From an uncultured Eubacteriales bacterium (lineage in GTDB: Bacteria; Bacillota; Clostridia; Lachnospirales; Anaerotignaceae): a DNA stretch of 16,167 bases. The DNA is taken from NCBI GenBank assembly GCA_900546215.1, contig URCD01000053.1:1-16167 (forward strand), given 5' to 3'. Both the position numbers and the translations under genes were made by a program. The number at the start of each line of letters is the position of its first letter. Position 1 is the stretch's first letter. Shown piece by piece: positions 1 through 6,276 of the stretch. The notes below the pieces were generated by a model. It ran no database searches. It saw only the letters and a program-made list of their open reading frames with translations, and was not told the DNA's origin.

Positions 1-1
1 A

Positions 2-298
2 AACAAGGCTGGCCATATAGGGAAGTCACTAGGTATAACATGGGGCGGAGAATGGAAAACACCGGATAAGCCGCACTTTGAGGTAAAAGCTGATTGGGAA
101 GAACCGAAGGAGGAAAAAGAAATGACAGAGAAAAGATACAACACAATAGACGAGGTACCTGAATGGGGCAAAGCGGCAATACAGGAGCTTATTAATAAGG
201 GCTGCTTCGCTGATGTCAAAGCCCTTAACCTGTCAGAGGATATGGTAAGAGTGTTTGTGGTATTGGAGAGAAAAGGAAGGTATGCTTATCCCTTTTGA
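2..298 (+). CDS. Phage endolysin, M15-type peptidase, C-terminal part (5' truncated)
   Basis: An open frame runs from the window edge to TGA at 296-298 (98 residues). The start lies outside. The first part, with GHIGKSLGITWGGEW and then DKPHFEV, matches the C-terminal end of LAS/M15 peptidases (Ply500/CwlK/VanY-like), which cut peptidoglycan stem peptides. The His in PHFE would be the last zinc ligand. A Lys/Glu-rich linker follows, then a C-terminal module of about 60 residues (YNTIDEVPEWGKAAIQ ... LNLSEDMVRVFVVLERKG) often seen at the C-terminus of clostridial phage endolysins, probably for wall binding. Its place before a terminator and the right attachment site fits the end of a phage lysis module. 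The missing N-terminus prevents checking the HxxxxxxD zinc motif. Confidence 0.8.
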   Translation, partial: NKAGHIGKSLGITWGGEWKTPDKPHFEVKADWEEPKEEKEMTEKRYNTIDEVPEWGKAAIQELINKGCFADVKALNLSEDMVRVFVVLERKGRYAYPF

Positions 299-363
299 GG
301 TCAATTATTTTATATAGTACAGTAGATAAGGTAAAGTATTATTTATTTCTATAGTATAAAAGT

Positions 364-389
364 AAAGCCCCTATATTTAGGGGCTTTTT
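364..389 (+). terminator. Intrinsic terminator after the endolysin gene
   Basis: Eight-base arms AAAGCCCC and GGGGCTTT surround an 8-base loop and run into a T stretch on the plus strand. The minus strand copy is followed by TTTACTTTTAT, so it may also stop transcription of the converging secreted-protein gene that ends at 530. Confidence 0.8.
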
Positions 390-529
390 AACCTATTACA
401 GATTTACACGCTAATATATATAATTATCTCTAATTATAGTTACGCTATTTAGGGTCTAACATCAATATAAGATTTTAACTGAAGCATAATCAGAATATCA
501 GTTTTGAGGTCTATATAGATCTGAAATGG

Positions 530-1009
530 CTAGTTGTATTTAATATCATCTTGTGAATAGTTTATTTCTATTATATTTTTTGATGAAATGGCCTCATAGT
601 CTAGACCTAATTTATTACAAATTTGTTTCAAGTCTATTCCATCCTGAGAGTAAATCATAGTGGTCTCTTCTATTCCAAGTGTTTTAGTTATTTTATAGGG
701 GTCATTGGAATTTAAACCTAAAGCATTTAGGCTATAACCTAATTGGCCTTGTTCAGATGTAAGTTCCCAACCATATGAATCTCCTTCTCTAATTGGGGCT
801 ATGCGCTTTAATTTAACAGTGTGAATATCATTATCAGAGGCTTCTGAGTTGTTTAATATCTCAGGATTATCAGAAGCATTATTGTTCACTTCAAGATTTC
901 CAGCCACCTGATTGTTTAATTCGGCTTCACTACTTGCTAAGCATAGAGCCAATGTAACAGCCGATAATATTAGAATACCAGCCAAAGAATATAAATGATT
1001 TTTTTTCAT
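530..1009 (-). CDS. Secreted protein with the REGD/QLxYSxNALGL domain, short paralogue
   Basis: This is a 159-residue protein of unknown function. A hydrophobic stretch at residues 7-27 is a signal peptide or membrane anchor. An Asn/Glu-rich linker (about 30-60) leads to a globular domain (about 62-156) with APIREGDSYGWELTSEQGQL, YSLNALGL and YSQDGIDL. The same domain occurs at residues 38-128 of the adjacent upstream gene (1138-1905), so the two are tandem paralogues. This one lacks the roughly 100-residue C-terminal domain of its neighbour and ends right after the shared domain; I see no remnant of the missing part downstream. The ribosome binding site before ATG 1009 is weak, unlike those of the two upstream genes. 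It is last in the minus-strand cargo block. Confidence 0.72.
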   Translation of the reverse strand: MKKNHLYSLAGILILSAVTLALCLASSEAELNNQVAGNLEVNNNASDNPEILNNSEASDNDIHTVKLKRIAPIREGDSYGWELTSEQGQLGYSLNALGLNSNDPYKITKTLGIEETTMIYSQDGIDLKQICNKLGLDYEAISSKNIIEINYSQDDIKYN

Positions 1010-1137
1010 ATGAACACCATTTTATATATAGTACATAACTTTACAGGAGTACGTGATAAAGAGTTTGTCTTATAATAATTTTTTAACAGTTAGTACTTAT
1101 ACTAAAATTACTCATTTGATATAAAAAGAAAATGTAA

Positions 1138-1905
1138 TCAAGGTGTCCAACGACCAGCAACATCAGTATCACGGTCATTTTCATTAGATATTTGAAGGTA
1201 ATATCTGTCACCTGCTATACCTTCGAATGTTCTGTATGAAAGGGTGTGCTTACCAGTACTTGTAATGGTTGTCCATGCTGTCATTGCGGCACCACCATCA
1301 TAATCTCTGACTCTAACAAGAATTCCATTAAATTCTTGATATGCAGAAGGCGATAATTTAGTTAAGGTTACATAAGCTGTCTGTTCGTCGTCGTCCTTTG
1401 TCTGTTTGGATGTATTATAAGGACTTCTTGCAGGCATTGTCACAGAAAATGATCCAGTAGTTCTTACAGTATCAGCACTATTTTTGTCACTGATATAAGT
1501 CGTTGTTTCTGGATTAGTACTACTGATATCATCTTTTGTATAAGTTAAAACTATTGGCATTTCGCTTTCTGAAAATGTATCATTGTCCAAATCAAGTTTT
1601 TCATATATTTTTTCCAAGTCTATTCCATCTTCAGAATAAAGCATAATTGTTTCATCTTCAAATAATTCAGGATTTGGATTCCCTAAACCTAAAGCATTTA
1701 TACTATAAGCTAATTGACCAGGTTCTGATAAAAGCATCCAACCAAATTCATCGCCTTCTCTTATTGGATCTATATGTTGTAAAGTCACAGTATAAGTATT
1801 GTCACTCGAATTATCTGTTGTAGTATTGGCGTAAGCCATAACATTACTAATACTTAATGCCAATATACATACAAGTAATACCCCAAATCTTTTTTTAATT
1901 TTCAT
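1138..1905 (-). CDS. Secreted two-domain protein, unknown function
   Basis: The 255-residue product has a clear signal peptide (Lys-rich start, hydrophobic core at about 7-24, probable cleavage after MAYA). The first domain (38-128) shares IREGDEFGWMLLSEPGQL, INALGL and SEDGIDL with the product of the gene at 530-1009. A Thr/Ser-rich linker follows, then a beta-rich C-terminal domain (about 150-255) ending in VAGRWTP. That second domain recalls small secreted DUF2712-like proteins of Firmicutes, but I cannot confirm this. The start has an excellent ribosome binding site (AAGGAGG, 8 bases before ATG 1905). No catalytic motif is visible. Its place downstream of an ECF sigma/anti-sigma pair suggests it belongs to that regulon. 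Confidence 0.78.
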   Translation of the reverse strand: MKIKKRFGVLLVCILALSISNVMAYANTTTDNSSDNTYTVTLQHIDPIREGDEFGWMLLSEPGQLAYSINALGLGNPNPELFEDETIMLYSEDGIDLEKIYEKLDLDNDTFSESEMPIVLTYTKDDISSTNPETTTYISDKNSADTVRTTGSFSVTMPARSPYNTSKQTKDDDEQTAYVTLTKLSPSAYQEFNGILVRVRDYDGGAAMTAWTTITSTGKHTLSYRTFEGIAGDRYYLQISNENDRDTDVAGRWTP

Positions 1906-1998
1906 AATGGAACCTCCTTATGTTATTAATATTGTTTAAAATACTTCCCCTATTTTGCCTGTCTCATCAATTATGTTGAATTGGCCATACAGAATTGA

Positions 1999-2352
1999 TT
2001 ACAGACAAGTGCCTGTTACCGTAACGGAATTTTGTGCTTGTCCATTCACAGAATAAGACAAAACTAATTTATAGTCTTTTCCCTTTTTTACAGTGCAACG
2101 TTCAGAGATGATTACTCTGCCACTACCAGATTCACTCCACGAATCTACATATGTATTTCCTTGATAGAGAGTCAACGTTGCTGAGATTTTGTCGCTAGAA
2201 TTTCCACTTTTACAATCCACTGAACAAGTTGCAGTTGTTCCATTAAATGTAAGTTTTGGTGTTCCGCGTATTACTCGAGGCTCAGCCGCATGAACAGATA
2301 TGGAAAATGCTAGTACAAGAAGAACTAAAATTGATATAAAACGTTTTACCAT
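1999..2352 (-). CDS. Small secreted beta-rich protein with four cysteines
   Basis: The 117-residue protein begins MVKRFISILVLLVLAFSI, a standard signal peptide, with likely cleavage at HAA/EPR. The mature part is about 93 residues of alternating beta-prone sequence (LTFNGTTATC, ISATLTLYQG, DYKLVLSYSVNG) with four Cys, consistent with a small Ig-like or beta-sandwich exported domain. An upstream in-frame GTG at 2361 lies inside the ribosome binding site. ATG 2352, eight bases after GGAGG, is therefore the better start. Similar small exported proteins occur in Lachnospiraceae, but I know of no function. A 12-bp inverted repeat lies 28 bases upstream. Confidence 0.78.
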   Translation of the reverse strand: MVKRFISILVLLVLAFSISVHAAEPRVIRGTPKLTFNGTTATCSVDCKSGNSSDKISATLTLYQGNTYVDSWSESGSGRVIISERCTVKKGKDYKLVLSYSVNGQAQNSVTVTGTCL

Positions 2353-2379
2353 TAAAATCACCTCCCTTCATTTTTACAG

Positions 2380-2409
2380 CTTATATGAATAATTTGGTAT
2401 TCATATAAG
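2380..2409 (-). promoter_or_regulatory. Perfect 12-bp inverted repeat upstream of a secreted-protein gene
   Basis: Arms CTTATATGAATA and TATTCATATAAG pair perfectly around a 6-base spacer in the 118-base gap between the anti-sigma gene and the small secreted-protein gene. No T tract follows on either strand, so it does not look like a terminator. It ends 14 bases before the Shine-Dalgarno of the gene starting at 2352. It could be an operator for a dimeric regulator, or an mRNA hairpin controlling stability or translation. Confidence 0.55.
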
Positions 2410-2470
2410 GTAAATGAGATAAAAGGCAATTTTCTCACAACATTTTATAAGTTTTTACAAATTTATTATT

Positions 2471-3172
2471 TTAGTCAATTAAAGAGACACTATTTGCCAT
2501 ACTAATAAGTTCTGCTCTATTAAAAAAGCCATCAATTGTAAATTGAATGTTTATTTCATCATTAATCCATGTAATTGCACTAGATTGGTTTATATCCTTA
2601 GACAAAAATAGTTGTCCAATGCACCCTCTTATAGTAACATCAAATATGTCAATATTATTTGTTACAAAGTCAGATGCAGAGCCCTGTTGGATAAACGAAT
2701 AGTCTAAATATAGATTTCTTCCGTCTTCATTCTGGTAAGTGACACTTAGATATCCTGGGAGTTCTATTCGCTCTATTTCTAAATACCCTTTTGGTAAATT
2801 GGTGATTTGATACTGTGGTATTTTTATTTGTTCAGATTCCCCGGTATAACGATAAATTATGTGAGTGTCATACCATTCTCTTACCCATCTAATAACAGCA
2901 GCACGGACGTTAGGACTTATAACCATAATAGAACTAAGGGCAACCGAAAATGCAATTAGAATTGTCGCAACTGTCTGAATGGTTTTTTTCCATAACGGTA
3001 ATGTCTTTTTGCGGTACCATGCAAATGGATCATCAAGCATTAGCATCATACGGCGTTGAAACTTTTTTGATGTTTCTAAATGTAATGTATTACTTAAATT
3101 GTTTGACCAATCAAGCATAAGTGCATCAATCAGAATTTTTTTCATTAGTTTGTCCAAATTATCGTCCTTCAT
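2471..3172 (-). CDS. Membrane-anchored anti-sigma factor (DUF4367-like)
   Basis: The order is typical of a single-pass anti-sigma factor. A cytoplasmic N-terminal part of about 65 residues contains DDPFAWYRKKTLPLWKK. One membrane helix (IQTVATILIAFSVALSSIMV) follows, then an extracytoplasmic beta-rich domain of about 145 residues resembling DUF4367. It would hold the ECF sigma factor inactive at the membrane until an outside signal releases it. No zinc-binding HxxxCxxC motif is visible. An earlier ATG at 3184 is in frame but sits directly on the AAGGA ribosome binding site. ATG 3172 (MKDDNLDK, 233 residues) has normal spacing. The gene overlaps the end of the sigma gene by 14 bases, indicating translational coupling. 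The signal it senses is unknown. Confidence 0.8.
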   Translation of the reverse strand: MKDDNLDKLMKKILIDALMLDWSNNLSNTLHLETSKKFQRRMMLMLDDPFAWYRKKTLPLWKKTIQTVATILIAFSVALSSIMVISPNVRAAVIRWVREWYDTHIIYRYTGESEQIKIPQYQITNLPKGYLEIERIELPGYLSVTYQNEDGRNLYLDYSFIQQGSASDFVTNNIDIFDVTIRGCIGQLFLSKDINQSSAITWINDEINIQFTIDGFFNRAELISMANSVSLID

Positions 3173-3692
3173 ATGTAAAACCATCCTTTTTAACTAGATC
3201 ACGTAGTAGTGAACGCCCTCTATTTATTCGTGTGCTTACTGCAGTTTCACTTATATCTAAATGTTTGGCAATTTCACGGTCTGTATATTGCAGCAAGAAC
3301 TTCATTTCTAAGGTTGCTCGGTATGTTTCGGGCAGTCTTGAAAAAAGTGATACCAGCTCTTTATAATCCATGTCAGTATTTACTGAGCTCGTTACTGCAT
3401 CCCAATCCTCCAATGGAACAATTTTTCTTTTCTTTCGAAGAATCATAAGAGATTCATTCTTTACAATAGAAATGAGCCAGAAAAGCAATTCCTCACAGGG
3501 AATAGTTAAAACTTTATGAAAATGTTTGATAACCTGTATCCAAGCATTTTGTACAGCATCCTCTGCATCCTTATATTCTGACAAATATCGTAAGGCTACC
3601 TTTTCCATTTGAATATGATATTTATTATAAATATTTGTGAATTTTTGACGATCATCCTCATTTTCTATGAAGGTAAGTAAATAAATTAGCAT
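3159..3692 (-). CDS. ECF-family RNA polymerase sigma factor
   Basis: It contains sigma region 2 (QKFTNIYNKYHIQMEK ... YKDAEDAVQNAWIQVIKHF) and region 4 (LPETYRATLEMKFLLQY, then the helix-turn-helix DREIAKHLDISETAVSTRINR), with the short linker typical of ECF factors. It should direct polymerase to promoters of a small regulon, most plausibly the adjacent secreted-protein genes and itself. The start is uncertain. ATG 3692 (MLIYLLTFIENEDDRQKF, 177 residues) matches how relatives usually begin but has no Shine-Dalgarno. A TTG at 3719 would add nine residues. The only good AAAGGAG upstream serves an ATG that is immediately followed by TAG (see findings). The sigma gene precedes and overlaps its anti-sigma gene. 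Confidence 0.88.
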   Translation of the reverse strand: MLIYLLTFIENEDDRQKFTNIYNKYHIQMEKVALRYLSEYKDAEDAVQNAWIQVIKHFHKVLTIPCEELLFWLISIVKNESLMILRKKRKIVPLEDWDAVTSSVNTDMDYKELVSLFSRLPETYRATLEMKFLLQYTDREIAKHLDISETAVSTRINRGRSLLRDLVKKDGFTYEGR

Positions 3693-3719
3693 TTTACTAT
3701 TGTACTGATGTAATATCAA

Positions 3720-4052
3720 TTATCTACATCAATAATCTCCTTTCATTATAAAATATATAAATTTTACATTTCTCATTTAACATCTAAATAATAAGTACAC
3801 CATGAAACTATTAATATTTGCACATAACTATATTTTTATTTCCAGCGGAAAATGAGCAAAGGATAAGGTATATCTGCCTAATTTGCGGTGGGGACAAATG
3901 TTTATATAACTACGCATCTAAGACATTTGTTAAATCTAATAAAAGCCCCTGTTTATGGGCTTATTTAAGTATATCATAGACCGATTTCGGGATATAGACA
4001 ACAAAATAGACAACAAAATGCAAGTTCCACCTGTAATTTAGACGTTTGTTCC
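3720..4052. other. Non-coding right end of the integrated element
   Basis: No open frame with coding character is visible. The part next to the sigma gene carries TATAAT on the minus strand shortly before the AAAGGAG site, a possible promoter for the sigma/anti-sigma operon. Farther right are an 8-bp inverted repeat (ACAAATGT 3894-3901 and ACATTTGT 3923-3930), a terminator-like hairpin (AAGCCC 3943-3948 and GGGCTT 3957-3962) and two direct copies of a 12-base unit. These lie within 160 bases of the attachment core, where integrase and accessory factors of tRNA-integrating elements usually bind. Confidence 0.5.
3994..4018. repeat. Tandem 12-base direct repeat, candidate integrase arm-type sites
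   Basis: The unit ATAGACAACAAA occurs twice in direct succession (3994-4005 and 4006-4017), 35 bases before the tRNA-derived core. Short direct repeats beside an attachment core are typical arm-type binding sites of tyrosine integrases. The repeat is seen directly; its role is inferred from position. Confidence 0.5.
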
Positions 4053-4075
4053 GGGTTCGAATCCCACCGCCTCCG
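4053..4075 (+). repeat. attR core: duplicated 3' end of a tRNA (probably tRNA-Ser)
   Basis: The segment GGGTTCGAATCCCAC followed by CGCCTCCG has the form of a T-loop (TTCGAAT), T-stem 3' strand, seven-base acceptor 3' strand (CGCCTCC) and discriminator G. G73 and an acceptor beginning GGAGGCG suggest tRNA-Ser. There is no tRNA body upstream, and the two bases before GGG (CC) cannot pair with the AC of CCCAC. Tree-like identity thus stops inside the T stem, as expected at the edge of an attachment core. A terminator follows six bases later. Confidence 0.72.
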
Positions 4076-4081
4076 TGCTTA

Positions 4082-4105
4082 AAACCCCGAAAAACCGGGG
4101 TTTAT
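4082..4105 (+). terminator. Terminator, probably that of the interrupted tRNA
   Basis: Arms AAACCCCG and CGGGGTTT surround a 6-base A-rich loop, with little T tract beyond. Its position just after the tRNA 3' fragment suggests it was the terminator of the original tRNA gene, now parted from it by the element. Confidence 0.65.
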
Positions 4106-4214
4106 GGCCTACAGAATGATAACAATTTCAGCGGCTATTTTCCCTTTTTAAGCCGGTTGTATTATAAAGTCCCCTTTTAATTGCACTAAATTTTACTTTC
4201 TGAGGTTCACTTCG

Positions 4215-4223
4215 TGGTACAAT
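4215..4223 (+). promoter_or_regulatory. Candidate extended -10 promoter for the XRE-type gene
   Basis: TGGTACAAT has the TGn extension and a -10-like TACAAT. No good -35 is found at 16-18 bases. The start codon of the next gene is 54 bases downstream. Confidence 0.3.
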
Positions 4224-4277
4224 TGTAGCCAAATCGTTAAAATTTTAATACAGATTGTCGAAAAAGGAGGAACTGCC

Positions 4278-4538
4278 ATGAAGAACCCTTATAAAGAAGC
4301 CTTAATGAAGATTATTAAAAAACATCTCAAGAAAACAAGAAAGGATGTATTCAGATTATCACAGGATGAAATGTCAGAAAAATTACTTGTATCATGTCGC
4401 TCTTATATAGAAATTGAGCATGGTAACAGTCTTTGCAATTCTTTATTCCTTATAATTTTTCTTATTTATTATTGTCCGGATCCTATGGGGTTCTTAGAAG
4501 ACACTAAAAGGGCTTTTGATGATTTAAACAAAAAGTAA
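4278..4538 (+). CDS. Small XRE-type helix-turn-helix regulator
   Basis: The 86-residue protein is predicted to bind DNA as a compact helix-turn-helix domain: RLSQDEMSEKLLVSCRSYIEIEHGNSLC (about 27-54) fits the XRE/Cro-C1 pattern, in which the recognition helix follows the MSEKLLVS turn. A hydrophobic helix (LFLIIFLIYYC) replaces the usual last helices and probably forms the dimer interface. No effector or second domain is present. The ribosome binding site AAAGGAGG with seven bases to ATG is strong. It stands alone on the plus strand, just outside the attachment site and flanked by its own terminator, so it is probably a chromosomal gene. Its targets are unknown. Confidence 0.75.
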   Translation: MKNPYKEALMKIIKKHLKKTRKDVFRLSQDEMSEKLLVSCRSYIEIEHGNSLCNSLFLIIFLIYYCPDPMGFLEDTKRAFDDLNKK

Positions 4539-4550
4539 AATAATTTCAAA

Positions 4551-4576
4551 CCTCCTGCCGATGCAGGAGATTTTTT
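4551..4576 (+). terminator. Terminator of the XRE-type gene
   Basis: CTCCTGC and GCAGGAG pair around the loop CGAT, followed by ATTTTTT on the plus strand, 13 bases after the stop codon. Confidence 0.85.
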
Positions 4577-4620
4577 CTAATATTCCTTGAAATATTTCTC
4601 GATTTTCTGTACAGAGCAGC

Positions 4621-4656
4621 AAAAAACCCCCATCTGTTTAACAGACAGAGGTTTTT
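4621..4656 (-). terminator. Terminator of the two-repeat hypothetical gene
   Basis: On the minus strand CCTC and TCTGT pair with ACAGA and GGGG around a TAA loop, with a small internal bulge, then TTTTTT follows. It lies just past the stop of the gene at 4665-5255. Together with the hairpin at 4551 it separates two converging genes. Confidence 0.72.
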
Positions 4657-4664
4657 GTATAATA

Positions 4665-5255
4665 TTAAATCAGCTGAATATGATATGCTGTAGACTGCGG
4701 AGGAATACTTGCTGTCTGAGCGTTTGAATGAGTTATTTTTACCATTTGTCCAGGACGCAGGGCATTAATACTAATAGGTCTGCCTGCCCGGTCTGTGAAT
4801 GAAGTCGTGCCTGTCAATACGAATCTTTTCTGACTGTTTACATCATTAGGATTGCCTGTATAAAGGAAGTTGTTTTTTGCGTCTATATAGGCGATTCGTT
4901 CAGTTGAGACAACAGCGGATGATGCTTGCGGCATTACAGAAATGACCAGGTATGCATTTGCCTGAGGAGGTATGCTTCTGGTCATATTTGAAGAAAACAC
5001 GACATCAACCCACATACCTTTTTTTATGCTGCAAAGGCTGATATACTCTCCCATTGAATTTAAAACAGGGGTGTTCCTGCTGATGTTTAATCTTAAAGTT
5101 TGTATGGATTCTGCATGATTTGAATTAGACGCTGAATAAGAAATCAACAGATATCCGCTGAAATTATTGAAGCATACTGACTCATCAACAAAAGCGTCAT
5201 CTATGCGAAGGATGCTTCCTCTTTGAACAATGGTGCCGCGCGGGTCGTTATTCAT
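4665..5255 (-). CDS. Hypothetical protein made of two related beta-rich repeats
   Basis: The product has 196 residues, with no signal peptide or membrane helix. Two halves share a pattern: a Thr/Ser-rich strand, then (Y/P)ISL or PISI, then a Gly-containing turn (KKGMWVDV or RPGQMVKI), a short Ser/Asn stretch and SIPPQ (residues 94-98 and 183-187) followed by AYLVISV or AYHIQLI. The 89-residue period indicates an internal duplication, probably of a small beta-barrel similar in layout to DUF5666-type domains. I recall comparable SIPPQ-containing proteins in other Clostridia but no assigned function. The ribosome binding site AGGAG, seven bases before ATG 5255, is good. It is monocistronic with its own terminator. 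Confidence 0.72.
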   Translation of the reverse strand: MNNDPRGTIVQRGSILRIDDAFVDESVCFNNFSGYLLISYSASNSNHAESIQTLRLNISRNTPVLNSMGEYISLCSIKKGMWVDVVFSSNMTRSIPPQANAYLVISVMPQASSAVVSTERIAYIDAKNNFLYTGNPNDVNSQKRFVLTGTTSFTDRAGRPISINALRPGQMVKITHSNAQTASIPPQSTAYHIQLI

Positions 5256-5370
5256 ATTTAATCTCCTAATATATATTGCTTTGACACAATTATATGATTG
5301 AATTTATAAACACATTCAGAATATAGGATATTTAATAATAAATGCAGTTGAAAAATGGATAAAATAAAAA

Positions 5371-5441
5371 AGCGGATGACGGGAATCGAACCCGCGTATT
5401 CAGCTTGGGAAGCTGATGTTCTGCCATTGAACTACATCCGC
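5371..5441 (-). tRNA. tRNA-Gly (anticodon CCC)
   Basis: Read on the minus strand the arms are: acceptor GCGGATG paired with CATCCGC, D stem GTTC/GAAC, anticodon stem TCAGC/GCTGA with loop TTCCCAA (anticodon CCC, reading GGG), four-base variable loop, and T stem GCGGG/CCCGT with loop TTCGATT. U73 as discriminator is usual for tRNA-Gly. CCA is not encoded; the gene runs directly into a T-rich stretch that may end transcription. Confidence 0.93.
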
Positions 5442-5450
5442 AATAAAAAT

Positions 5451-5478
5451 ATTATAACACTTTTTTACAGAAAGTAAA
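5451..5478 (-). promoter_or_regulatory. Promoter of tRNA-Gly
   Basis: On the minus strand TTTACT (5478-5473), a 16-base spacer and TATAAT (5456-5451) with a TGn extension stand ten bases before the 5' end of the tRNA. This is a good sigma-A-type promoter. Confidence 0.65.
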
Positions 5479-5517
5479 TAGAAATGCTCTATTATACACT
5501 GAAATTTAATCTTTTTA

Positions 5518-5549
5518 AAAACCAGAGCCAGTAACGGCTCTGGTTTTTA
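5518..5549 (-). terminator. Terminator of the spoIIA operon
   Basis: Twelve-base arms AAAACCAGAGCC and GGCTCTGGTTTT surround a six-base loop. The hairpin touches the sigF stop codon (5549-5547) and has T tracts on both strands, so it can work in both directions. Confidence 0.88.
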
Positions 5550-6260
5550 CGCACCAAAATTATCCTTTATACGGTTTATAATCTTTTTTTCCATTCTTGA
5601 TACCTGTACCTGTGAAATACCTATTTCTTTAGCTGTTTCTGATTGGGTTTTATCCTTGAAATACCTTAAAAATATGATGCGTCTTTCCTTTGGCTCAAGC
5701 TCCATTAACATTTGTTTCAAGGTGAGGTTATCAGTTATGTCGTCGGCATCGTCCTTGGAAAGCCTGTCAATAAGATATACGGGAGTACCGTCGCTTCTGT
5801 ATACTGTTTTAAATATACTTTCAACATCGCGTGATGCGTCAAGCGCCTCAGCAAGCTGTTCGACATCAATTCCCATTTCCTCTGCAAGCTCATTTATAGT
5901 CGGCTCATCACCATTTTTATTTGTCATCTGTTCCCTTACAAATTTGGCTTTGGAAGCAGTTTCTTTAAGAGGCCGGCTTACTTTTATCATTCCGTCGTCA
6001 CGCATAAAACGCCGTATTTCTCCCATAATCATTGGTACAGCATAGGTTGAAAATTTAACATCAAACGACATATCAAACTTATCAATACACTTTATCAGCC
6101 CTATGGCTCCTATCTGAAACAAGTCTTCAGCCTCATATCCACGGCCCCGGAACTTTCTGACAATACTCCAAATCAGGCCGCTGTTTTCCACAACAAGCCT
6201 TTCCATAGCCTCACTGTCACCTTGCTGGGCCAGCTCTATTAATTTTTTTGTCTCATCCAA
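5547..6260 (-). CDS. sigF: RNA polymerase sigma factor SigF, forespore-specific
   Basis: The 237-residue product is the first forespore sigma factor, active in the small compartment after asymmetric division. Region 2 (EAEDLFQIGAIGLIKCIDKFD, then FSTYAVPMIMGEIRRFMRDDG), region 3 (PTINELAEEMGIDVEQLAEAL) and region 4 (ERRIIFLRYFKDKTQSETAKEIGISQVQVSRME) are all present, with the length normal for SigF. The start is TTG 6260, seven bases after GGAGG. The nearby ATG at 6256 is out of frame. SpoIIAB, encoded 16 bases upstream, binds and inhibits it until SpoIIAA releases it. A low-efficiency TTG may help keep SigF below its anti-sigma factor. Confidence 0.96.
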   Translation of the reverse strand: MDETKKLIELAQQGDSEAMERLVVENSGLIWSIVRKFRGRGYEAEDLFQIGAIGLIKCIDKFDMSFDVKFSTYAVPMIMGEIRRFMRDDGMIKVSRPLKETASKAKFVREQMTNKNGDEPTINELAEEMGIDVEQLAEALDASRDVESIFKTVYRSDGTPVYLIDRLSKDDADDITDNLTLKQMLMELEPKERRIIFLRYFKDKTQSETAKEIGISQVQVSRMEKKIINRIKDNFGA

Positions 6261-6276
6261 TACGAACCCTCCAAGG

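Larger units (their letters stand above)
1..4075. mobile_element. Right end of a tRNA-integrated prophage-like element
   Basis: The left edge carries a phage-type endolysin, followed by a terminator, AT-rich cargo genes on the opposite strand and finally a duplicated tRNA 3' end at 4053-4075. After insertion into a tRNA 3' end, the intact tRNA stays at one end and a short copy of its 3' part marks the other. Here the copy is immediately followed by a terminator that would have been the tRNA's own, so the element lies to the left. Integrase, structural genes and the intact tRNA would be outside the window. An integrative conjugative element is the alternative, but the endolysin favours a phage. 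The left boundary is unknown. Confidence 0.62.

Noticed and set aside
2430..2440. TTGTGAGAAAA shared with the region upstream of deoC (10984-10994)
   Set aside because: The match is 11 bases, the inverted partner is absent here, and the two genes have no functional link.
4000..4075. A complete tRNA gene ending at 4075
   Set aside because: No acceptor 5' strand, D arm or anticodon arm is present upstream, and the T stem itself is broken at its first two positions.
5281..5310. Plus-strand TTGACA-18-TATAAA promoter-like pair
   Set aside because: It points to no gene and would transcribe antisense to tRNA-Gly. AT-rich intergenic DNA gives such pairs by chance.
6254..6256. ATG at 6256 as the sigF start
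   Set aside because: It is out of frame with sigF. TTG 6260 is in frame with ideal spacing to GGAGG.
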